From contig JBJMVQ010000071.1 of assembly GCA_045810625.1 (NCBI GenBank), positions 1 through 48,595 of the forward strand: a DNA stretch of 48,595 nucleotides, given 5' to 3'. Below the pieces are notes generated by a model that was given only the letters and a program-made list of their open reading frames with translations, was not told the origin of the DNA and did not search any database. The position numbers and the translations under genes are program-made. Below, one piece after another: positions 1 to 7,586 of the stretch. Every line of letters starts with the position of its first letter. The first letter of the stretch is position 1. The stretch comes from JACQFZ01 sp045810625 (lineage in GTDB: Bacteria; Pseudomonadota; Gammaproteobacteria; Acidiferrobacterales; Sulfurifustaceae).

Positions 1-73
1 AAGGACGCGAAGGAAGGCACTTAATTGTCTCTCTGATTTCCTCTGCGTCCTCTGTGTCCTCCGCGTTGATCAT
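1..73. repeat. Family A intergenic repeat, cut by the window edge
   Basis: The sequence carries GGACGCGAAGGA on the left and CCTCTGCGTCCTCTGTGTCC on the right, ending in an AT-rich CGTTGATCATATT. The same short units and right end recur at 6079-6205, 6289-6378, 11588-11796, 14337-14850 and 20686-20795. It lies directly downstream of the minus-strand lipoprotein gene. The left part of the element is outside the window. Confidence 0.7.
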
Positions 74-74
74 A

Positions 75-530
75 TTAGAGCCGCGGGCGGCGCGCGCCCT
101 CGAAGTGACGGCGCCAATAGGTGTCGTTCAGGTCGGCGAGATAGACCGACTTTCCCGTCGAGGGAGCGTGCACGAAGCGGTTGTCGCCGACGTAGAGCGC
201 CACGTGCGAAGAGCGCTTACCGAGTTGAGTGAAGAAGAGGAGATCGCCGGGTCGGACGTCCCGCATCGTGATAGAACGGGATGCCTTCCAAAGCGCCTCG
301 GTGCTGCGCGGGAGCCTTACGCCCGCCTGCGCGTAGCTGTACTGCACGAGACCGCTGCAATCGAATCCATTCGGGCTGTTGCCGCCATAGCGGTACGGTT
401 TGCCCTGCATTGCGAGCGCATGGCGCGCGGCGAGGTTTCCGAGCGTCGGCGCTTCGCTCGGCTCGCGCGGATTCGTCGCACATCCGGCGAGGAGCGCGAG
501 ACCGAGGGTAAAGATGGCGAGCGCGCGCAT
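75..530 (-). CDS. NlpC/P60 family lipoprotein (putative peptidoglycan endopeptidase)
   Basis: This 151-residue protein belongs to the NlpC/P60 cysteine peptidases, which cut peptide stems of peptidoglycan. The start at MRALAIFTLG gives a lipoprotein signal with lipobox LLAGC (Cys17), so the mature protein should be anchored to a membrane in the periplasm. The catalytic set is visible: Cys58 in FDCSGLV, His109 in SSHVALY and His121 in FVHAPS. The frame is open further upstream, but that extension would run into the preceding gene and mask the signal peptide, so the inner ATG was chosen. It starts 2 nt after the stop of the DUF7931-like gene, which implies a two-gene operon. Family assignment is firm; the exact bond cut cannot be told from sequence. 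Confidence 0.9.
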   Translation of the reverse strand: MRALAIFTLGLALLAGCATNPREPSEAPTLGNLAARHALAMQGKPYRYGGNSPNGFDCSGLVQYSYAQAGVRLPRSTEALWKASRSITMRDVRPGDLLFFTQLGKRSSHVALYVGDNRFVHAPSTGKSVYLADLNDTYWRRHFEGARRPRL

Positions 531-532
531 GC

Positions 533-1039
533 TCACAGCCCGAGGGTCCGCAACGCGATGGGTTCGGCGCGTTCCCACACCGTATCGAAGCGCTCGATGA
601 GCGCTGCGATATCCTGCGCCTTGTGCAACACCACGGCTTCGACTCGGTCCATCGCCTCCCGGTGCAGGCACACCGTGCGGTCGGCGATAAGGTAAAGATC
701 GCGCGCGCCGCGGTCGTTTTCCTCCACGACACGCAGCTCGACGCGGTCCGAAAGACGGCGTGTCAGTGCCACGAGCCGGTCGTTGTCGCGCTGCAGCTGT
801 ACCGCGTCCTCGACCAGCACGCGCACGTGATTGCGTGCGTGCTGCCGGGCGAATTCAGCGAGCGCGCCGGAGAAGGCGGCTGTGTTGAACACGGCCGGTT
901 CGAGGTACGGTGCAAACAGACGCACCTCGCGGCGGGCGGCATGCACGAGCGCTGCCGCGGCGTCGCGTAGCGCTTCGTACCCATGCACCGCGCCCTCGGC
1001 TGGCGGCTGGGGAGATGTGGCGGACGTTTCTTCGGTCAC
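533..1039 (-). CDS. PLD-like DUF7931-type domain protein
   Basis: A 168-residue protein without signal peptide or membrane segment. After a Pro-rich N-terminus (residues 1-18) comes one alpha/beta domain with the pattern EVRLFAPYLEPAVF ... VRVLVEDAVQLQRDNDRLVALTRRLSDRVELRVV ... LIADRTVCLHR. From memory this matches the domain usually found at the C-terminus of some proteobacterial GNAT acetyltransferases (DUF7931), which resembles half of a phospholipase D fold. I see no HKD catalytic motif, so enzymatic activity is doubtful. Here the domain stands alone. Its stop lies 2 nt before the lipoprotein start, so the two are probably co-transcribed. The function is unknown. Confidence 0.7.
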   Translation of the reverse strand: MTEETSATSPQPPAEGAVHGYEALRDAAAALVHAARREVRLFAPYLEPAVFNTAAFSGALAEFARQHARNHVRVLVEDAVQLQRDNDRLVALTRRLSDRVELRVVEENDRGARDLYLIADRTVCLHREAMDRVEAVVLHKAQDIAALIERFDTVWERAEPIALRTLGL

Positions 1040-1255
1040 GTGGGCGATTTAGTCGATCCTACCTATATGATCGTTTACAGCGTCCTCAGCGGTGAAAATG
1101 TCCTGGAGTCTCTTTTCCGCAAGTATAGAAGCTCGCGGACACGGCGATCTTTGCCGACGGACCGGACAGCGACAACCGGGCTTCTATGGAGGAATGACGC
1201 CGCCCGCCCGGACATTCCGAAAAAATCCCTGCTACGGGGCGGGACGGCCGACGGA

Positions 1256-2671
1256 TCACCGCTCGTGCGCAATCGCGGCTGCCTGGGCGGCCGCGTTGCC
1301 GATATAGCTCGCCGGCGTGAGCGCGAGCAGGCGCTGCTTCGCGTCTTCGGGGATCGATAGCGTCTTGATGAAGGCGTGCAGCGTGGTACGGTTGATGCCG
1401 CTACGGCCGCGGGTCAGCTCTTTCAGCTTTTCGTAGGCGTCGGGAACGGCGTACCGGCGCATGACCGTCTGTACCGCCTCGGCGAGTACTTCCCAATGAT
1501 CGTCGAGGTCGGCGCGCAGCCGTTCGGTGTCGACCTCGAGCTTGCCGATCCCCTTCAAGCAGGCCTCGAACGCGAGCAGGGTGTGACCGAAAGCGACGCC
1601 CAGGTTGCGCAGCACCGTCGAGTCGGTCAGGTCCCGCTGCCAGCGGCTGATCGGAAGCTTGTCCGCCATATGCCGCAGCAGCGCGTTGGCGAGGCCGAGA
1701 TTGCCTTCGGAGTTTTCGAAGTCGATCGGATTCACCTTGTGCGGCATGGTGGAAGAACCGACTTCACCGCTCACCGCCTTTTGGTTGAAATACCCGAGCG
1801 CAATGTAGCCCCACATGTCGCGGTTCAGGTCGATCAGGATCGTGTTGAAGCGCGCGACGGCGTCGAGCAGCTCGGCCACGAAATCGTGCGGCTCGATCTG
1901 CGTCGTGTACGGGTTCCACTGCAGCCCGAGGTTCTCGACGAACGTCTTCGCCATCGTCGCCCAATTCACTTCCGGATACGCAACGAGGTGTGCGTTGTAA
2001 TTGCCGACCGCGCCGTTGATCTTCCCGAGTATTGCGACGCCGGCGAAACGTTCGCGCGCGCGCCGCAGGCGGTAGGCGAAGTTGGCGAGCTCTTTGCCGA
2101 GCGTCGTCGGCGACGCGGGCTGCCCGTGCGTGCGCGTGAGCATGGGCTGATCCGCGTAGCGCGTCGCGATATCAGCGATGGCGGCGATGAGCCGATCCAT
2201 ACGCGGCAACAACACGTTGCCCCGCGCTTCATGCAGCATCAGCGCGTACGAGAGGTTGTTGATGTCCTCGGAGGTGCAGGCGAAGTGGATGAACTCGGTG
2301 CAGCCGGCGACTTCTTTGTTGTCGCGGGTGCGTTCTTTGAGGAAGTACTCGACCGCTTTGACGTCGTGGTTCGTCGTCGCCTCGATCTCCTTAATGCGCC
2401 GGGCGTCGGCCGGGTTGAACTCCGCGACGAGCGATTGCAGGAGTTTCAGTGTCGGGCCCGAAAACGGCGGCACTTCGCGGATGGCGGGGTTGGCGCTCAG
2501 CGCGAGCAGCCAGTGAACCTCGACCTGCACCCGCAGCCGGATCAACCCGTACTCGCTGAAGAGATTCCGCAGCGGTGCGGTTTGCGTGCGGTAGCGCCCA
2601 TCCAGCGGCGAAAGCGCGGTCAGCGCGCTCGACTCGATCTCGCCGGTCGTGCTCGAAGGCGGTAGGCTCAC
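1256..2671 (-). CDS. purB: Adenylosuccinate lyase PurB
   Basis: PurB cleaves SAICAR and adenylosuccinate, releasing fumarate, in steps 8 and 12 of purine/AMP synthesis in the cytosol. The 471-residue product follows the E. coli-type enzyme along its length (LSPLDGRYRTQTAPLRNLFSEYG, TTNHDVKAVEYFLKE, FIHFACTSEDINN), and the fumarase/lyase signature GSSTMPHKVNPIDFEN is intact. The start is a GTG at 2671 preceded by GGAGGAAATT. The frame stays open much further upstream, but that part is low-complexity antisense of mnmA and was excluded. The N-terminus has about 12 residues more than E. coli PurB. purB follows nudJ-mnmA on the same strand, as in many gamma- and betaproteobacteria. Confidence 0.97.
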   Translation of the reverse strand: MSLPPSSTTGEIESSALTALSPLDGRYRTQTAPLRNLFSEYGLIRLRVQVEVHWLLALSANPAIREVPPFSGPTLKLLQSLVAEFNPADARRIKEIEATTNHDVKAVEYFLKERTRDNKEVAGCTEFIHFACTSEDINNLSYALMLHEARGNVLLPRMDRLIAAIADIATRYADQPMLTRTHGQPASPTTLGKELANFAYRLRRARERFAGVAILGKINGAVGNYNAHLVAYPEVNWATMAKTFVENLGLQWNPYTTQIEPHDFVAELLDAVARFNTILIDLNRDMWGYIALGYFNQKAVSGEVGSSTMPHKVNPIDFENSEGNLGLANALLRHMADKLPISRWQRDLTDSTVLRNLGVAFGHTLLAFEACLKGIGKLEVDTERLRADLDDHWEVLAEAVQTVMRRYAVPDAYEKLKELTRGRSGINRTTLHAFIKTLSIPEDAKQRLLALTPASYIGNAAAQAAAIAHER

Positions 2672-2769
2672 GTTTTGAATTTCCTCCACACGTGCGGGTA
2701 GGGGTGCCGCCGCGATTCTAACAAATGTTGAGAAACGGCATCGGGCCGTTTGGCCTTCGGTGGCCGCTG

Positions 2770-3870
2770 CTAGCCGCTCGCCGCGCGGAGCGACGGCTCG
2801 GCCGCCGCGGTTTCGGCCGTCACAATGCGCGCGCCGCCGAGACACTCCTCGCCGTCGTAAAAGACGACGGCCTGACCGGGCGTGAGCGCGCGCTGCGGGG
2901 TGTCGAAAACGACGCGCAGCCGCCCATCGCTCATTGGCTCGATCTGGCACGGCTGTTCCTGCTGCCGATACCGCGACTTCGCAGCGAGCCGCGCGCCCGC
3001 CTTGGGCGCCTCGTAGAACCAATGCACCGCGTCCGCGACCAAGACGCGATGGTAGAGCGCCGGGTGGTCGGCGCCTTGCGCAACGTAGAGCACGTTGGTC
3101 GCAAGGTCTTTGCCGACGACGTACCAGGCCGTCCCGGGTCCGCCGATGCCGAGGCCCTGCCGCTGACCGAGCGTGTAATACATGAGGCCGTCGTGCCGAC
3201 CCATGAGGTCGCCGTCAAGGCTACGAATCTCGCCGGGCTGTGCGGGCAGATAGCGGGCGAGAAAGGTTTTGTAATTACGCTCGCCGATGAAACAAATGCC
3301 GGTACTGTCCGGCCGGTCGTGGTTCGGCAGGCGTAGGGCGCGCGCGATGGCGCGTACTTCCGGCTTGGTGAATTCGCCGACGGGAAACAACGTCCGCGCG
3401 AGCGCGCTCGATACGATCGCACAGAGGAAGTAGGTCTGATCCTTCGCCTGGTCGCGCGCTTTGAGCAGGCGCGGGCGGCTCGCGTAATCGGTGATGCGCG
3501 CGTGGTGACCGGTCGCGATGCGATCGGCGCCGAGCGTCAGCGCATAGTCGAGGAACGCTTTGAACTTGATCTCCTGATTGCAGAGCACATCCGGGTTGGG
3601 CGTGCGGCCGGCGCGATGCTCGTCCAGGAAATACGTGAAGACACGATCCCAGTAGTCGCGTGCAAAGTTCACCGTCTTGAGCGGAATGCCGAGGTGCTCG
3701 CAAACCGCGATCGCCGCTTTCGCGTCCTGCAATGCGTTGCAGGTGCTTTCCGGATCGTCCTCGTCCCAGTTCTGCATGTAGACGCCGGTCACGTCGTGAC
3801 CCTGGCTCTGCAGCAGCAGCGCCGCGACGGCGGAATCGACTCCGCCCGAGATACCGACGACGACTTTCAT
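2770..3870 (-). CDS. mnmA: tRNA 2-thiouridylase MnmA
   Basis: MnmA adenylates and thiolates U34 in the anticodon of Lys, Glu and Gln tRNAs, taking sulfur from the Tus relay. The 366-residue protein has the PP-loop GISGGVDS at residues 6-13. It has the two catalytic cysteines, Cys97 in LCNQEIKF and Cys193 in GICFIGE, plus TGHHAR and the C-terminal beta-barrel region. The start ATG overlaps the stop of nudJ by 4 nt (ATGA), indicating translational coupling. A short inverted repeat (AAACGGC/GCCGTTT, 2733-2751) lies downstream but has no good T-run. Full length, no missing motif. Confidence 0.97.
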   Translation of the reverse strand: MKVVVGISGGVDSAVAALLLQSQGHDVTGVYMQNWDEDDPESTCNALQDAKAAIAVCEHLGIPLKTVNFARDYWDRVFTYFLDEHRAGRTPNPDVLCNQEIKFKAFLDYALTLGADRIATGHHARITDYASRPRLLKARDQAKDQTYFLCAIVSSALARTLFPVGEFTKPEVRAIARALRLPNHDRPDSTGICFIGERNYKTFLARYLPAQPGEIRSLDGDLMGRHDGLMYYTLGQRQGLGIGGPGTAWYVVGKDLATNVLYVAQGADHPALYHRVLVADAVHWFYEAPKAGARLAAKSRYRQQEQPCQIEPMSDGRLRVVFDTPQRALTPGQAVVFYDGEECLGGARIVTAETAAAEPSLRAASG

Positions 3871-4328
3871 TGTCCGGATGATACGGCCAGGTCTTTGAGC
3901 AGGTCGAGCGAATAGCGCTGTCCCGCCAGGTAATCGTCGATGCAGCGCTGCACTTGCGGGCTGCGATGCCGGGTGCGCTCGCCCCGGATCTCTTCGGGCG
4001 TCAGCCAAAGCGCACGCGCGATGCCATGGTCGAGGGGGCGGCCGGGCTCTTCGCGCACCGCGCGGCCGATGAAAGCGAAGCGCAGATACGTGATGCCTTT
4101 GGCCGGATGCGGCCAGCGATACACGCCGAGCAGCGCTTCCGGCACGAAGTGCCAGGCCGTCTCTTCGAGCGTTTCGCGCACGACGGCCGTGATGAGCGAT
4201 TCGCCCTCATCGAGATGGCCGGCCGGCTGGTTCAGGACCAACTCGCCGTCCGCTTCCTCTTCGACCAGCAGAAACTTGCCGGCGCGCTCGATCACCGCGG
4301 CCACGGTGACGTTCGGCTTCCAAATCAT
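3867..4328 (-). CDS. nudJ: NUDIX hydrolase, NudJ-like
   Basis: A 153-residue Nudix pyrophosphohydrolase. The Nudix box is complete: G37-x5-E43-x7-R51-E52-x2-E55-E56. The opening KPNVTVAAVIERAGKFLLVEEE and the NQPAGHL stretch resemble E. coli NudJ, which hydrolyses nucleoside di/triphosphates and thiamin pyrophosphate precursors. Genomic position next to mnmA, as in E. coli, supports this assignment. It is the first gene of the nudJ-mnmA-purB unit. Substrate specificity in this organism is inferred from homology and synteny only. Confidence 0.88.
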   Translation of the reverse strand: MIWKPNVTVAAVIERAGKFLLVEEEADGELVLNQPAGHLDEGESLITAVVRETLEETAWHFVPEALLGVYRWPHPAKGITYLRFAFIGRAVREEPGRPLDHGIARALWLTPEEIRGERTRHRSPQVQRCIDDYLAGQRYSLDLLKDLAVSSGQ

Positions 4329-4442
4329 GGCGCGAAGTTTACCCTAGTCGGCAAGGGGCCGGCAGCGCGTCGACGTTGCCCGCGGGCAGGCCGGCGCCGA
4401 TAATTTTCCCAACGCAGCCGAGCACAGTGGGGAGAACCGGCC

Positions 4443-6071
4443 ATGTTAACGCCAGCATCCAGCTACGAAGCCGCGTGTGCCGCCTTCCAATGGCGCATCC
4501 CGACTCACTACAACATCGGCGTCGACGCCTGCGACCGTCACGCCGCGGCGCGGCCGGAAGCGACCGCGTTGATCTTCGAACAGGAACCGGGGCGGGTCGA
4601 ACGCTACCGCTTCCTCGACATCCAACGCTTGTCGAATCGGCTCGCGAACGTGCTCGAAGCCCATGGTGTCGCTGCCGGCGATCGCTTCGCGATCCTGCTG
4701 CCGCAATCTCCGCCGACCGCCATCGCGCACATCGCCGCGTACAAGTCCGGGCTGATCGCGGTCCCGCTCTTCGTCCTCTTCGGCGAGGACGCCCTCGAGT
4801 TTCGCCTGCAGAACTCCGGCGCCAAAGCGCTCATCACCGATGCCGTGAATTTTCCAAAGGTGCTCGCGATCCGGCCGCGGTTGCCGGAGTTGAAGCTGAT
4901 CATTGTCGTCGGCGGTAACGGCGCCGATGGAACGGTGGACTATGCGGCGGCGATGGAAAAAGCGTCCGACGCGTACGCGCCGGTGAATACGCGTGCCGAC
5001 GATCCGGCGCTCATCATTTATACGTCCGGCACCACCGGCCAGCCGAAGGGTGCGCTGCACGCGCACGGTGTGCTGCTGGGTCATCTACCGGGCATGGAAT
5101 TTCCGCACGAATTCTTTCCGCAGCCCGGCGATCTTTACTGGACGCCGGCGGACTGGGCGTGGATCGGCGGATTGCTCGACGTGCTGCTGCCCGCATGGCA
5201 TCACGGCGTGCCCGTGCTCGCACGGCGTTTCCCCAAATTCGATCCGCACGAAGCGTTCGATCTCATGGCGCGGCACGGCGTGCGCAATGTGTTTCTGCCG
5301 CCGACCGCGTTGAAAATGCTGCGCCAGGCCGAGGCGCCGAAGGACCACGGCGTGAAGCTGCGCTCGATCATCAGCGGCGGCGAGACGCTCGGCGCCGAGC
5401 TGCTCGATTGGGGGCGCGAGACGTTCGGCGTCAGCATCAACGAGCTGTACGGCCAGACCGAGTGCAATTTAATGGTCGCGAACTGCGCGAAGATCATGCC
5501 GGTGAAACCGGGCTCGATGGGCCGCGCAGTGCCGGGACACACCGTCGCGATCGTCGACGACGCCGGCAACGAATTGCCGCGCGGCGAGATCGGCAACATC
5601 GCGTTTCGCCGGCCCGATCCGGTGATGTTCCTCGGCTATTGGCGCAATCCCGAAGCGACCGCGGAGAAGTTCGTCGGCGATTGGCTCATCAGCGGCGACT
5701 TGGGATCGCAAGACGCGGACGGGTATTTTTGGTACCAGGCGCGCGCGGACGACGTGATCACGTCCGGTGGTTATCGTATCGGCCCGGGTGAGATCGAGGA
5801 TTGCTTGCTCAAGCATCCGGCGGTGGCCATGGCGGCCGCGGTCGGTGTTCCCGATCCGGTGCGGACTGAAATCGTGAAAGCCTTCGTCGTATTGAAGCCG
5901 GGGTTTCAGGGTACCGAAGACCTCGCGCGCGACATCCAGCAGCACGTCAAGACGCGCCTCGCGGCGCACGAATATCCGCGCGAAGTGGAGTTCCTCGACA
6001 GCTTCCCACTCACGGCGACCGGAAAGATCATGCGGCGCGAGCTGCGCGCCCGCGGCGCGAAACGCTCCTAG
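4443..6071 (+). CDS. AMP-dependent acyl-CoA synthetase
   Basis: A 542-residue ANL-superfamily adenylate-forming enzyme that makes acyl-CoA from a carboxylic acid, ATP and CoA. The P-loop YTSGTTGQPKG is at residues 193-203. LYGQTECN, the hinge region RADDVITSGGYRIGPGEIED and the C-terminal catalytic lysine in TATGKIMRREL are present. The sequence resembles medium-chain or benzoate/acetate-type synthetases rather than the acetoacetyl-CoA synthetase at 22820-24793. GGGGAGA lies upstream of the ATG. It is divergent from nudJ and convergent with the AraC gene, with two repeats in between. Likely substrates are short- or medium-chain acids; the exact acid cannot be read from sequence. Confidence 0.88.
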   Translation: MLTPASSYEAACAAFQWRIPTHYNIGVDACDRHAAARPEATALIFEQEPGRVERYRFLDIQRLSNRLANVLEAHGVAAGDRFAILLPQSPPTAIAHIAAYKSGLIAVPLFVLFGEDALEFRLQNSGAKALITDAVNFPKVLAIRPRLPELKLIIVVGGNGADGTVDYAAAMEKASDAYAPVNTRADDPALIIYTSGTTGQPKGALHAHGVLLGHLPGMEFPHEFFPQPGDLYWTPADWAWIGGLLDVLLPAWHHGVPVLARRFPKFDPHEAFDLMARHGVRNVFLPPTALKMLRQAEAPKDHGVKLRSIISGGETLGAELLDWGRETFGVSINELYGQTECNLMVANCAKIMPVKPGSMGRAVPGHTVAIVDDAGNELPRGEIGNIAFRRPDPVMFLGYWRNPEATAEKFVGDWLISGDLGSQDADGYFWYQARADDVITSGGYRIGPGEIEDCLLKHPAVAMAAAVGVPDPVRTEIVKAFVVLKPGFQGTEDLARDIQQHVKTRLAAHEYPREVEFLDSFPLTATGKIMRRELRARGAKRS

Positions 6072-6078
6072 TGTGAGC

Positions 6079-6205
6079 AATATGATTGTTCACCGCGGAG
6101 GAGACAGAGGACGCAGAGGAAATCAGAGAGAGAATTGAGTGCCGTCCTTCGCGTCCTTGGCGTCCTTTGCGTCCTCCGCGTCCTCTGTGGTGAAAATTAA
6201 TATTT
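6079..6205. repeat. Family A repeat, full-length copy
   Basis: The left end reads AATATGATTGTTCACCGC followed by GGAGGA and GGACGCAGAGGA units. The right arm is CCTCCGCGTCCTCTGTGGTG followed by GAAAATTAATATTT. Arms are imperfect inverted repeats, so the transcript can form a long hairpin. The left end matches that at 14337 (AATATGATTATCTACCGC). It sits between convergent genes and might end transcription of both. Confidence 0.75.
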
Positions 6206-6288
6206 CCCAAAGGCACCTTAATCATCCTGGTCGTGCCGTATGACAACCTGTTAGAGATCTGTTCGGAGGTTTCTTGACCTGCTTTACT

Positions 6289-6378
6289 GCCGTCCTTCGC
6301 GTCCTTGGCGTCCTTTGCGTTTCCCAATTCTTAAAGATCTTCCCTCTGCGTACTCTGCGATGAAAAATTAATATGCCT
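6289..6378. repeat. Family A repeat, partial copy
   Basis: The first 31 nt (6289-6319) repeat 6141-6171 exactly. The rest holds CCCTCTGCGTACTCTGCG and the right end GATGAAAAATTAATATGCC, which touches the stop of the AraC gene. It lacks the usual left arm. With the copy at 6079 it fills nearly all of the 306-nt gap between the convergent acyl-CoA synthetase and AraC genes. Confidence 0.7.
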
Positions 6379-7334
6379 TAATCGCCCTGCGCACGAAACT
6401 CGCGCGGCGTAACCCCGTAGCGTGCCTTGAAGAGCCGGCTGAAGTGCGACGGGTGGCGGAAGCCGACTTGATAGGCGAGCTGCGAGATCGATCTCCGCCG
6501 CTGGCTGGGGTCCGCCAACAGCGCGCGGCATTTTTCGAGGCGTTGCGCGTAGATGAAATCCTCGACTTTCAACGCGCCCGCCGCGAATACCTGATGCAGG
6601 TAGCTCACCGATAGCCCCGTGGCGCCGGCGATGCGTTCCGGATCGAGCGCGCAGTCGGCGAGATGCGATTTAATGTATGCAATCGCGCGTTCGCGATGTG
6701 CCGCTTTGATCGTGGTATCGCTTTCCGACGCATAGCTCTTTCCTTCGTGCACGATGAGCAGCACGATGAGATCGAACAGGCGCTCGCTCAATTCGACCGC
6801 TTCGATGTCCGACCAAACGCGCGCGCCGGCCCCGAGATAATCGACGTAGTGGCGCAGCAGTTGTCCGCGCGGCGAGCCGTCTTCGAGCGCCACCTTATAG
6901 ATGGGTCCGATCTTCGGTTCGCGCAGCCGCAGCGCCGCCGCCGGTACGGACACGCTGTATGCCTGATAACCTGCCTCGGACAAGTAGCGAAACGGCAGGC
7001 TCTGATCGAACAAGTACAAGTATCCCGGGGTGAGTAAATATTCCTCGCCGTTACGCTCGACGCGCAGCGGGCCGAGCACCGGCCGGGTGAGCAAATAATT
7101 TTCTTCGCGAAGCCCAGCAATGTTGGCTGCCGTGCGCTCGCCGGTTTGCCAGCAGTAATAAATCTCGTTGAATTGCACTTGGGCGCGGCGAAAGCAGCGC
7201 ACGTGGCCGCTGAAGCTGCCGCGCGGGCTTGGCTGCACTTCGAATGGACCGAAGACGTCGGCCAGCGCCGCGCGCCATGCGTCGATCCGATGCATGGCGG
7301 TGATGCCCGACGTGGCGAAATCGATTTCCGACAT
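6378..7334 (-). CDS. AraC family transcriptional regulator
   Basis: A 318-residue regulator with an N-terminal AraC-binding-like sensor (about residues 15-190, of the FeaR/NtxR sort). The C-terminal double helix-turn-helix (about residues 215-315) includes LDPERIAGATGLSVSYLHQVF and ISQLAYQVGFRHPSHFSRLFKARYGVTPREFR. The start at MSEIDFATSG was chosen because AGGAG lies 5 nt upstream of this ATG and homologous sensors begin near here. It is transcribed away from the PHB depolymerase gene with 252 nt between the starts. It is therefore the obvious candidate regulator of the depolymerase and downstream transport genes. The inducer is unknown; a hydroxyacid or PHB breakdown product is an inference from context. 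Confidence 0.9.
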   Translation of the reverse strand: MSEIDFATSGITAMHRIDAWRAALADVFGPFEVQPSPRGSFSGHVRCFRRAQVQFNEIYYCWQTGERTAANIAGLREENYLLTRPVLGPLRVERNGEEYLLTPGYLYLFDQSLPFRYLSEAGYQAYSVSVPAAALRLREPKIGPIYKVALEDGSPRGQLLRHYVDYLGAGARVWSDIEAVELSERLFDLIVLLIVHEGKSYASESDTTIKAAHRERAIAYIKSHLADCALDPERIAGATGLSVSYLHQVFAAGALKVEDFIYAQRLEKCRALLADPSQRRRSISQLAYQVGFRHPSHFSRLFKARYGVTPREFRAQGD

Positions 7335-7526
7335 GGTCGCTCCTCGTCGATGCTCGGGGGGAAGCGGGCTAACTATAACGTCGCCCCGGCAGTTGCGGCC
7401 AGAACCCGGGTCGCGCGAGGTCCGGTACAACGACTTTAACGAGGCGTCGCAATTGCTTGATTCAGCCGGCGCTCGGTCGCCGAATCCATGGCACAAGGCG
7501 CGGCGGCGGTGGGATATTCGGTTTCT

Positions 7527-7550
7527 CCGGCCGCGCAGTGAAGCGGCCGG
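7527..7550. promoter_or_regulatory. Inverted repeat in the araC/depolymerase intergenic region
   Basis: A perfect 8-bp inverted repeat, CCGGCCGC and GCGGCCGG separated by 8 nt, ends 36 nt before the depolymerase ATG. It could be an operator or a leader hairpin. There is no T-run typical of a terminator. AraC-type sites are more often direct repeats, so its link to the adjacent regulator is speculative. Confidence 0.3.
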
Positions 7551-7586
7551 TTCTCTCGATCGAATAACGAGCTAGGGAGGTCACTC

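Noticed and set aside
1376..2665. Long plus-strand open frame (429 codons) opposite purB
   Set aside because: It lies wholly antisense to a clear purB gene; high GC at third codon positions keeps the opposite strand free of stops. The translation has no recognisable domain.
2672..3022. N-terminal extension of PurB by 117 residues
   Set aside because: It overlaps mnmA in antisense-like sequence. The GTG at 2671 has a strong ribosome site and gives the family length.
6079..6378. Possible CRISPR array in the short repeated units
   Set aside because: Units are 9-31 nt, without regular spacers, in inverted arms, and no cas genes are present.
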